A stretch of DNA of 64,000 nucleotides from JAGWAJ01 sp965215155 (lineage in GTDB: Bacteria > Acidobacteriota > Vicinamibacteria > Vicinamibacterales > UBA8438), in contig CBDCCY010000004.1 in the NCBI GenBank assembly GCA_965215155.1, positions 744,001 through 808,000 of the forward strand. The letters run 5' to 3'. Made by a program: the position numbers and the translations under genes. The notes under the pieces were generated by a model. It saw only the letters and a list, made by a program, of their open reading frames with translations. It was not told the origin of the DNA and did not search any database. Of this stretch, positions 44,778 through 51,862 are shown piece by piece; within the stretch, counting starts at the first letter, position 1; every line of letters starts with the position of its first letter.

Positions 44778-45284
44778 ATGGGAATACTGCACGTCACGGC
44801 GACCGTCCGCAACCCGGCCGATCCGTCCCGCAGCTGGAGCGGGCGGTTCCTGGTCGACACCGGGGCCATCGACTCGCTCGTCCCCCGGCAACATCTGGAC
44901 GCCATCGGTCTCGTCCCCAAGCGACAACGGGTTTACGAGCTCGCCGACGGACGCGAAATCACCATGGACGTCACGAGCGGCGACATCGAGTTCCTGGGCG
45001 AGCTCACGGCCGGGGTGATCATCTGCGGCGACCCCGACGCCGAGCCGCTGCTTGGCGTCACGGCGCTGGAGTCTGCCGGCATCGAGGTCGATCCGCAGAA
45101 CCAGCGGTTGAAGAAGCTGCCGGCGGTGCGGCTCAAGGGCGCCCTTGCCGGCGCGTTGGGGGGTCTGCGCGGGCGCGACGTTCCGCGTGACACTTCCTGC
45201 GGCGCAGACTCCTGGGCCATGGCCGGGCATGCGCCGGTCGCGCCGCCGGGAGGCACGAGCCGGGAGGCACGAAAGGACGGAGAC
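44778..45284 (+). CDS. retropepsin-like aspartic protease, lacking its own stop
   Basis: About 120 residues of a clan AA aspartic-protease fold. MGILHVTATVRNPADPSRSW leads to FLVDTGAIDSLVPRQHL with the catalytic DTGA, then YELADGREITMDVTSGDIEF and PLLGVTALESAGIEVDPQNQ, the second-half signature of these small proteins. The usual end (LKKLPAVRLKG) is followed not by a stop but by a palindromic-repeat copy. The frame continues without interruption into the secreted protein at 45285-46313, so a 511-aa fusion is possible. It starts 45 bp after the propeller gene. Confidence 0.7.
45163..45213. repeat. copy of the dispersed palindromic repeat, inverted
   Basis: CTGCGGCGCAGACTCCT (45197-45213) is the reverse complement of the repeat core. 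GTCTGCGC at 45163-45170 pairs with GCGCAGAC at 45202-45209. It lies inside the open frame joining the protease and the next gene. Confidence 0.7.
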
Positions 45285-46313
45285 ATGAGCAGCAGAACCG
45301 TCTCGTCGGCATGCGCGGTCATCGTGGGAGCCGCGTTCCTGTCGCTCGCGGTCGCCCCTGCGGCCGCACAGGACGCCGTGCCCAGAACTCCGTGGGGTCA
45401 CCCCGACCTGCAGGGCGTCTGGGACTTCCGGACCATCACGCCGCTCGAACGCCCCGCGGAGTTGGCCGACCGCGAGTTCCTGACGGCGGAGGAAGCCGCC
45501 AGCCTCGAGCAGGACGTGGCCGAGCGCGACGCGCGCCTCCTGGATCGCGCGCCCGAGCGGACGGCCGCCGGGGGCAACGTGGACCGCCGGGACGACGGGA
45601 CGCCGGGGTTCTACAACAACTTCTGGCTCGACACCGGGACGAGCACGATCGGCACGCGGCGGACTTCACTGATCGTCGATCCGCCGAACGGGCGCATCCC
45701 CGACCTCACCGCGAGCGGGCAGCGGCGGGCCGAGGCGCAGCGAGCCTACCAGCGCGAGCATCCCGCGGACTCCTGGCTGGACCTCGACGCCGGCGACCGG
45801 TGCCTCCTCGGCCTGAACGCGGGGCCGCCCATCGTGCCGGCCGCCTACAACCAGAACCTGCAGGTGTTCCAGACCCCGGACCACGTGATGCTGCTCACCG
45901 AGATGGTGCACACGGTGCGCGCCGTGCCCCTCGACGGGCGCCCTCCGCTGCCGGAGCACATCCGCCAGTGGTCCGGCGACTCGCGCGGCCGCTGGGAGGG
46001 CGACACGCTGGTCATCGAGACGACGAACTTCGTCGACGACCGCCGCTGGACGACATCCAACCCCATGGGCGCGCTCGGCTCCAGCCAGCGCCTGACGCTG
46101 GTCGAGCGGCTGACCCGCATCGACGCGGACACGCTGGACTACACGTTCACGGTGACCGACCCCGAGTGGTGGCCTCGCCCGTGGACGGCGTCGATTCCGA
46201 TGCGGCGCAGCGACGCTCCGCTGTTCGAGTATGCCTGCCACGAGGGCAACTACAGCATGGCCAACATGCTGGCCGGAGCGCGTGCGGAGGAGCGGGCCGC
46301 CGAGCAGCCTTGA
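45285..46313 (+). CDS. secreted protein of unknown function
   Basis: 342-aa exported protein with signal peptide CAVIVGAAFLSLAVAPAAAQ. It continues TPWGHPDLQGVWDFRTITPL, the opening of a family common in acidobacteria. Later segments are PDHVMLLTEMVHTVRAVPLD, RQWSGDSRGRWEGDTLVIET and FVDDRRWTTSNPMGALGSSQ, a beta-rich lipocalin-like pattern. The start is supported by GGACGGAG upstream and by the signal peptide, although the frame is also open from the protease at 44778. No catalytic site is recognised. Confidence 0.8.
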   Translation: MSSRTVSSACAVIVGAAFLSLAVAPAAAQDAVPRTPWGHPDLQGVWDFRTITPLERPAELADREFLTAEEAASLEQDVAERDARLLDRAPERTAAGGNVDRRDDGTPGFYNNFWLDTGTSTIGTRRTSLIVDPPNGRIPDLTASGQRRAEAQRAYQREHPADSWLDLDAGDRCLLGLNAGPPIVPAAYNQNLQVFQTPDHVMLLTEMVHTVRAVPLDGRPPLPEHIRQWSGDSRGRWEGDTLVIETTNFVDDRRWTTSNPMGALGSSQRLTLVERLTRIDADTLDYTFTVTDPEWWPRPWTASIPMRRSDAPLFEYACHEGNYSMANMLAGARAEERAAEQP

Positions 46314-46331
46314 GCAGTGCGGCTTGGCGGT

Positions 46332-46378
46332 CGTCGTCGGGCTGTGCCTTCGACTGCAACGACGCCACAGCCCGACGA
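46332..46378. terminator. bidirectional terminator hairpin
   Basis: GTCGTCGGGCTGTG (46332-46345) and CACAGCCCGACGAC (46365-46378) form a perfect 14-bp stem with a 19-base loop between two convergent genes. No U-tract, but the position suits a shared terminator. Confidence 0.7.
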
Positions 46379-46394
46379 CTGCGTGCGCCGCGCC

Positions 46395-47375
46395 CTACGG
46401 CTCGGAAGGATCCTCGTCCCAGGCGAGATAGGCCTTCTCGGGGATGAAGTACATGTGCGCCGTGTAGGTCCCCGGCGGCCCGTCCGGGCTGCCGTAGTGC
46501 AGCAGGTGCAGGTTGTCGAGCGGCGGGATCGGCACGCTGTCCAGGGGCAGCACGGGCCAGGACGCCCCGGCCGCGAGGTCCTGCTGGCGGAACACGTACT
46601 CGATGAAGATGAGGCGGCCGTCCGCCTCGCCGTAGATCACGCCGTCGTCCCCGGTTGCCGCGGGGCTGCGCGTGGCGGACCGGGACGTGTCGGTGAAGTG
46701 ACGTCCCATGTGCGGGCAGAAGTCGTTCGGATACTCGCCGCACGCGAACAGCTCGAATCGCGGGGGCAGGCTCGTGACCGAAGGCGGATAGCGGGCCGCC
46801 AGGGTCGGGGAGGCCCGACTCCCGCGGGGCAGGAAGTGCCACAGCCAAAGGTAGCGATTCGCCTCCGCGGTCTCTCCTTCGACGAGCTCCACGCTCAGGT
46901 ACTGGGAAGCCGGGAAGTCCAGCCCCCGCAGGCTCAGGTGCCGGAAGCTCTTGCCCGCCACCAGGTCCGACTGCCGGACGAGGTACCCGGCGGCGACGAC
47001 GGCGCCGTCCTCGACCTGGTACACGGCCCCTTGCGTCGGGTCGTCCTTCTCGTCCGACGCCCAGTGGCGGAGCGCGTCGAACCCGTGGTGATCGCCGCCG
47101 TCGTCCCGGCGAAACGACACCCCGCCGCCGGCCAGGAAAACGCCTCGATCCGCGAGCTCGGGCGCGAAGCGGAACTCGGGCGGCAGGTCGCTCACGCGCG
47201 GCAGCGACTGCAGCAGGGCGGCCCGGTCCGCATCGGGCGGTTGCCCGGCGACCAGGCCCGGTCCGAGCAACGCGCCACTGCACAGCACCGTGCCCGCGAC
47301 GATCCAGGCGGCAGGCACGCCCCACGGCTTCCGGCCTGCGGCGGCCCGTCTCGTTCGACTCTGGTGGATGCTCAC
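46395..47375 (-). CDS. secreted protein of unknown function
   Basis: 326 aa, with an N-terminal Arg-rich stretch and hydrophobic segment (AAWIVAGTVLCSGALLGPGL) ending near VAGQ. Two similar halves can be seen: VYQVEDGAVVAAGYLVRQSDL with KSFRHLSLRGLDFPAS, and VIYGEADGRLIFIEYVFRQQDL with ASWPVLPLDSVPIPPL. This suggests an internal duplication of a beta-barrel domain. The C-terminus holds YTAHMYFIPEKAYLAWDEDP. I do not recognise the family. Confidence 0.75.
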   Translation of the reverse strand: MSIHQSRTRRAAAGRKPWGVPAAWIVAGTVLCSGALLGPGLVAGQPPDADRAALLQSLPRVSDLPPEFRFAPELADRGVFLAGGGVSFRRDDGGDHHGFDALRHWASDEKDDPTQGAVYQVEDGAVVAAGYLVRQSDLVAGKSFRHLSLRGLDFPASQYLSVELVEGETAEANRYLWLWHFLPRGSRASPTLAARYPPSVTSLPPRFELFACGEYPNDFCPHMGRHFTDTSRSATRSPAATGDDGVIYGEADGRLIFIEYVFRQQDLAAGASWPVLPLDSVPIPPLDNLHLLHYGSPDGPPGTYTAHMYFIPEKAYLAWDEDPSEP

Positions 47376-47605
47376 GATCTCGCCTCCCGCGAAGCTCGTC
47401 GGCTCCCTGCGCAGTCTCGGTCGTGCACCATATCACGCGCGGCCCACTCCCCTTTGCGCCCGCCGACCGTGAGGTAGTCCCGTCGTGACACTGCGATCCC
47501 CCCGCAGGCTCGGGCGGACGCCGTCCAGGTCGCCGATCCCGAGGCCTGCGCGGTTCGTGGGTGAACCGTGTCGGCGCTATGATCGGCCGACACGAGGTGA
47601 ACCCG

Positions 47606-47770
47606 ATGGCTGACCAGACGCCGGCGAAAGCCGGGATCGGCTTCCTCGGCTTCGGCAGCGCCCTGGCGATCACGATCTCCTGGTCGCTGCACGAATCGAT
47701 CCTGTGGGCGATCCTCCACGGCTTCTTCTCGTGGTTCTACGTCGTCTACTACGCCGCCACCCGCCAATAG
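47606..47770 (+). CDS. small conserved membrane protein
   Basis: 54-aa protein: MADQTPAKAGIGFLGFGSAL followed by ITISWSLHESILWAILHGFF and SWFYVVYYAATRQ, with two hydrophobic segments around a His-containing loop. Start at ATG 47606 with GAGGTG upstream. Function unknown. The group II intron begins 13 bp after its stop. Confidence 0.65.
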   Translation: MADQTPAKAGIGFLGFGSALAITISWSLHESILWAILHGFFSWFYVVYYAATRQ

Positions 47771-48314
47771 GATTGAACCCATGGTGTGTCGTGACGACGC
47801 GGACGGGAGACCGGCTGCGTCACGCTGTTCTTCTCCAGCGGGTGCAAGTCCCGCCTCGGTAAGCGCCGGAGCGCCGAGTAGCGGACCCCAGGCACGACCG
47901 GAGACGGCCGTGGCCCGAGCGGGGTGTCAAGAGCCTCTTCGGAGGGAGCAAGTCCGCGGGCCGCAACATGAAGTGAAGCCTGCAGCCTCGACAGATTCAC
48001 AACCCGAGAGCCGAGCCGCTCATGTCACGGTGAAGGCCACGTCTCCCGCGCCCCGGTCCGGCGGCGTACGTGCGGGAGGTCTCGGCGGGGTAGGGGGCGC
48101 AGCACGCGGACACGGAGAGGGACGGAACACGAGAGGCCCGTCTGCGCGGCCCGGGTCGGGGCAACGCGGCTCGCATAAGCCGAAGGTGAAAGCGGGCGCG
48201 GCGCAGCGGGATTCCGAGGGGGCCATAGTACTGCGGAGGGCCGTGCAGCAGAACGCGGCCGGAGGGAAGGGCCCCTGCGGTGGGCACGGCGCGGGTGCAA
48301 GGACGCGCGAGGGC

Positions 48315-49673
48315 ATGGCCGGCGAGACCGGACCCAACTCCCCCGGGGGGCGTATGTCTCTCGACAAAGTGCGCCAATTGCAGCGACGCCTGTGGGCCGC
48401 GGCCAAGCGGTCCCCGAAACGGCGCTTCCACGCCCTGATGGACCGGATCTGGAGGGATGACGTCCTCCGGGAGGCGTGGCGGCGCGTCAAGCGGAATCGT
48501 GGCTCGGCCGGCGTCGACAGGGAGACGCTGGCTGAGATTGAGCAGCGTGGTGTCGATGAGTTCCTCGCGGAACTCGGCACGGCGTTGCGGGTGGGGACGT
48601 ATCGGCCGCGGCTGGTCCTGCGGCGCTACATTCCCAAGGCTGATGGCCGACGGCGACCGCTCGGGATACCGACGGTTCGCGACCGGGTGGCGCAGATGGC
48701 CGCGACTCTGGTGTTGGGCCCCATCTTCGAGGCGGATTTCCGCGATTCGTCGTATGGGTTTCGACCGAAGCGGAGCGCGACGCAGGCGCTGGAGGTCCTT
48801 CGCGTCCGCGGGGCGCGCGGGGGCAGCCACGTGCTGGATGCCGACATCTGCGACTACTTCAGCAGCATCGAGCACGAGAAGCTGCTGACGCTGGTGCGCC
48901 AGCGCGTCTCGGACCGGCGTGTCCTTCGGCTGCTGCGACTGTGGCTCGCGGCGGGGGTGATGGAGGACGGGCAGGTGCATCGAACCCTGGCGGGCACTCC
49001 GCAGGGGGGCGTCATCTCGCCGCTGTTGTCGAACATCTTCCTGCACGTGCTCGACCGGGTCTGGGAGGACCGGTGGGCGCACCTCGGTACGCTGGTGCGC
49101 TACGCGGACGACTTCGTGGTGATGTGCGACACGAAGTCGTCGGTCGAGGCGGCGCGAGAGCGCGTGGGTCTGGTGCTGGCCCGGCTCGGGCTGGAACTGC
49201 ATCCGGAGAAGACGCGGGTGGTCGACCTGACGGACGGTCGTGAGGGCTTCGATTTCCTGGGGTGTCATCTGCACAAGCGCATGAGCGGACCCATCTGGGC
49301 TCGCAAGCGGCAACGGGTGTACTACCTGCACCGCTGGCCGTCTCGGCGTGCGATGAAGCAGGTGCGAGCCCGCGTGCGGGCGCTCACCCCTCGAGGCCGC
49401 TGCCACACGGACCTGCGTCTGGTCATCGCGGACGTGAACCGGGTCCTTCGCGGGTGGGGGCAGTATTTCCGAACCGGGAATGCGGCGCACCACTTCGTGC
49501 AGCTCGACCAGTACGTGGAACGGCGCCTGCGCGGCTTGCTCCTCAAGCGCGCGGGGTCGCGACTCGCGGCTGGTCGGGCGCTGGCCTGGCATCGTCCGTT
49601 CTTCGAAGCCTTGGGGCTTGCTCGCCTGCGCGGCACGATTCGGTATCCGGGGGTGGTGCATGCCGCGACCTGA
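48315..49673 (+). CDS. ltrA: group II intron reverse transcriptase/maturase
   Basis: 452-aa intron-encoded protein. The RT0-RT7 pattern is visible: KVRQLQRRLWAAAKRSPKRR, RVKRNRGSAGVDRETL, RRYIPKADGRRRPLGIPTVR, SSYGFRPKRSATQALE, GTPQGGVISPLLSNIFLHVL, catalytic LVRYADDFVVMC (about residue 263) and GFDFLGCHLHKR. A maturase X domain follows (RVLRGWGQYFRTGNAAHHF). There is no HNH endonuclease domain, so mobility would depend on replication-fork or single-strand targets. The start is chosen at ATG 48315; 48354 is also possible. Intact. Confidence 0.9.
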   Translation: MAGETGPNSPGGRMSLDKVRQLQRRLWAAAKRSPKRRFHALMDRIWRDDVLREAWRRVKRNRGSAGVDRETLAEIEQRGVDEFLAELGTALRVGTYRPRLVLRRYIPKADGRRRPLGIPTVRDRVAQMAATLVLGPIFEADFRDSSYGFRPKRSATQALEVLRVRGARGGSHVLDADICDYFSSIEHEKLLTLVRQRVSDRRVLRLLRLWLAAGVMEDGQVHRTLAGTPQGGVISPLLSNIFLHVLDRVWEDRWAHLGTLVRYADDFVVMCDTKSSVEAARERVGLVLARLGLELHPEKTRVVDLTDGREGFDFLGCHLHKRMSGPIWARKRQRVYYLHRWPSRRAMKQVRARVRALTPRGRCHTDLRLVIADVNRVLRGWGQYFRTGNAAHHFVQLDQYVERRLRGLLLKRAGSRLAAGRALAWHRPFFEALGLARLRGTIRYPGVVHAAT

Positions 49674-49685
49674 AGCTCACCTGGT

Positions 49686-49719
49686 AAGCCGTGTGCGGGA
49701 AATCCGCACGCACGGTTTG
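49686..49719 (+). ncRNA. group II intron domain V
   Basis: AAGCCGTGTGCGGG, then AAATCCGCACGCACGGTTT, is a 34-nt hairpin with the catalytic AGC triad and a GAAA-like loop, 13 bp after the maturase stop. Confidence 0.82.
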
Positions 49720-49779
49720 AACGGGGGTCTTGCTTCCAGCCGGTCGCTTCCGCCGACCGGTGCCCAGTAGGATCTACCA

Positions 49780-51840
49780 ATGCGTTCACACACCCCGCTG
49801 ATGCTCGCGGCACTGCTGCTGGTTACCGCGGCGCCCGCCCCGGCACAACCGCCCGCAGGCGCGCCACAGCCCGCTGGCACGGAGCCGCCCGTGGTCGCGC
49901 AGCCGGTCCCGGGAGCGCAGGCCCCGGCCTCGGAGTGGCGCTACTTCGGAGCCGACGCGGCCTTCACGCGCTACTCGCCGCTCGACCGGATCGATCGCGG
50001 CAACGTCGCCGATCTCGAGATCGCCTGGCGGCGGCCGGCCGACGATCGGGAGCTCCGGGCGGCGTTCCCGGACCTCAGCGTCAACGCGTACCTGCGGTCG
50101 ACGCCGATCCTCGTCGACGGCGTGCTCTACGCGCCGAACGCGCTCGGCCTGCTCGAGGCGTTCGACCCGGCGACCGGCGAGACCGTCTGGCGCCAGAGCC
50201 CGTTCGCCGCCACCGAGCAGGAGGTGGCGGGGAGCAGCACGCGGGGTGCGGCCTACTGGACGGACGGCACGGCGCGGCGGCTGCTGCTGGTCCGGGGCGG
50301 CTACCTGTACGCCCTCGACGCGGCGACCGGGCGGCGGGTCTCGGCCTTCGGCCTCGCCGACCAGGGGCGGGCCGACCTCGACTGGGAGCACGAGCTGGCC
50401 GGCGAGTTCGACTGGACGGGCGGGCCGATCGTGGTCGGCGACGTCGTGGTCGTGGCCGGCATCACCGGCGGCGCGGGCGACGGCGGCGTCGTGCGGGAGG
50501 CGGCGCCGGAGAACGTCCGCGGCTTCGATGTGCGGACCGGCGAGCTGCTGTGGACCTTTCACGTCGTGCCGCGCGAAGGCGAGCTCGGCGCCGACACGTG
50601 GGGCGACGGCTCCGCCGCCTACTCCGGCGACCTCGGCTCGTGGTGCTGCCTGGCCGCCGACGAGGAGCTGGGCCTCGTCTACATCCCGCTCTCGGCGCCG
50701 ACCGGCATGGTCTACGGCGGCCACCGGCCGGGGGACAACCTCTTCTCCGACACCCTCGTCGCCCTGGACGCGGCGACCGGCGAGCGCGTCTGGCACTTCC
50801 AGATGGTGCACCACGACGTCTGGGAGTACGACACCGTGGGGCCGCCGACGCTGGGCGAGATCACGGTCGACGGACGCCGCATCCGGGCCGTGATGCAGCC
50901 GAGCAAGACGGCGTTCCTCTACGTCTTCGACCGCGAGACGGGCGAGCCGGTGTGGCCCATCGAGGAGCGCCCCGTGCCGCAGTCGGTCGTCCCCGGCGAG
51001 CGCACCTCGCCGACGCAGCCGTTCCCCACGAAACCGCCGCCCTTCGACCGGCAGGGGGTCACCGTCGACGACCTCATCGACTTCACGCCGGAGCTGCGCG
51101 CCGCGGCCCTCGAGGCGGTCGAGCGCCTGGTGCTCGGTCCGCTCTTCACGCCGCCGTGGCCGCGCAACGACGACGTCGGCGGCAAGCTGGGCACGCTGGC
51201 CGTGCCCGGCGGGTGGGGAGCCGGCAACTGGCACACCGGCGCCTTCGACCCCGAGACCGGCATCTACTACGCCGTCTCGCACACGATGCCGACCGTCTGG
51301 AGCGTCGCTCCGCCGGCCACCGAGGAGGCCACGCTGGCCTGGGCCGTCCCGCGGGGCGAGGAGCTGCAGGTGCCGACCCCGCGCCCGCACGGGCTTCCGA
51401 TCACGAAGCCGCCCTACGGGCGCATCACCGCCCTCGACCTCAACCGCGGCGAGCTGGCGTGGATGGCGCCGAACGGCGACGGGCCCCGCAATCACCCGCG
51501 GCTGCGCCACCTCGACCTCCCGCCGCTGGGCATTCCCAACCGCCCGGCGCCGCTCGTCACCGGCAGCCTGCTCTTCCTCGGCGAGGGGAGCGACGCCGTC
51601 ATCGGCACCCTGCGCGGCCAGGGCGACACCGACGACCCCGAGCAGGACCAGTCCTGGCGCTGGGGCCGCAAGTTCCGCGCCTACGACAAGGCGACCGGCG
51701 ACGTGGTCTGGGAGACGGAGCTGCCCGGCGGCACGACGGGCGGCCCGATGACCTACCTGCACGAGGGCCGGCAGTACATCGTCGTCGCGGTCGGGGAGCG
51801 GGACCAGGTCCCGGAGTGGGTGGCCCTGGCGCTGCCGTAG
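49780..51840 (+). CDS. PQQ-dependent quinoprotein dehydrogenase
   Basis: 686-aa periplasmic eight-bladed quinoprotein of the membrane glucose-dehydrogenase-like branch. Signal peptide LMLAALLLVTAAPAPAQ. Entry EWRYFGADAAFTRYSPLDRI, blades such as GLLEAFDPATGETVWRQSPF and TLVALDAATGERVWHFQMVH, the HHDVWEYDTVGPPTLGEI stretch, and PSKTAFLYVFDRETGEPVWP. It ends TGDVVWETELPGGTTGGPMT and GRQYIVVAVG. It should oxidise sugars or alcohols with PQQ; no haem motif is present, so it needs a separate acceptor. The group II intron ends just upstream. Confidence 0.92.
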   Translation: MRSHTPLMLAALLLVTAAPAPAQPPAGAPQPAGTEPPVVAQPVPGAQAPASEWRYFGADAAFTRYSPLDRIDRGNVADLEIAWRRPADDRELRAAFPDLSVNAYLRSTPILVDGVLYAPNALGLLEAFDPATGETVWRQSPFAATEQEVAGSSTRGAAYWTDGTARRLLLVRGGYLYALDAATGRRVSAFGLADQGRADLDWEHELAGEFDWTGGPIVVGDVVVVAGITGGAGDGGVVREAAPENVRGFDVRTGELLWTFHVVPREGELGADTWGDGSAAYSGDLGSWCCLAADEELGLVYIPLSAPTGMVYGGHRPGDNLFSDTLVALDAATGERVWHFQMVHHDVWEYDTVGPPTLGEITVDGRRIRAVMQPSKTAFLYVFDRETGEPVWPIEERPVPQSVVPGERTSPTQPFPTKPPPFDRQGVTVDDLIDFTPELRAAALEAVERLVLGPLFTPPWPRNDDVGGKLGTLAVPGGWGAGNWHTGAFDPETGIYYAVSHTMPTVWSVAPPATEEATLAWAVPRGEELQVPTPRPHGLPITKPPYGRITALDLNRGELAWMAPNGDGPRNHPRLRHLDLPPLGIPNRPAPLVTGSLLFLGEGSDAVIGTLRGQGDTDDPEQDQSWRWGRKFRAYDKATGDVVWETELPGGTTGGPMTYLHEGRQYIVVAVGERDQVPEWVALALP

Positions 51841-51862
51841 GTGCGACCGCTCGCGGGAATCC

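Larger units (their letters stand above)
47784..49776 (+). mobile_element. group II intron
   Basis: The 5' end is GTGTG at 47784, the group II consensus. About 530 bp of GC-rich, structured RNA precede the maturase gene. Domain V is at about 49686-49719. A domain VI hairpin follows (CCGGTCG at 49740-49746 with CGACCGG at 49754-49760). The 3' end is set near 49776 from the CTAC before the next gene and is uncertain by several bases. It sits 3-10 bp before the PQQ dehydrogenase start, so splicing would restore a short leader. Confidence 0.82.
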
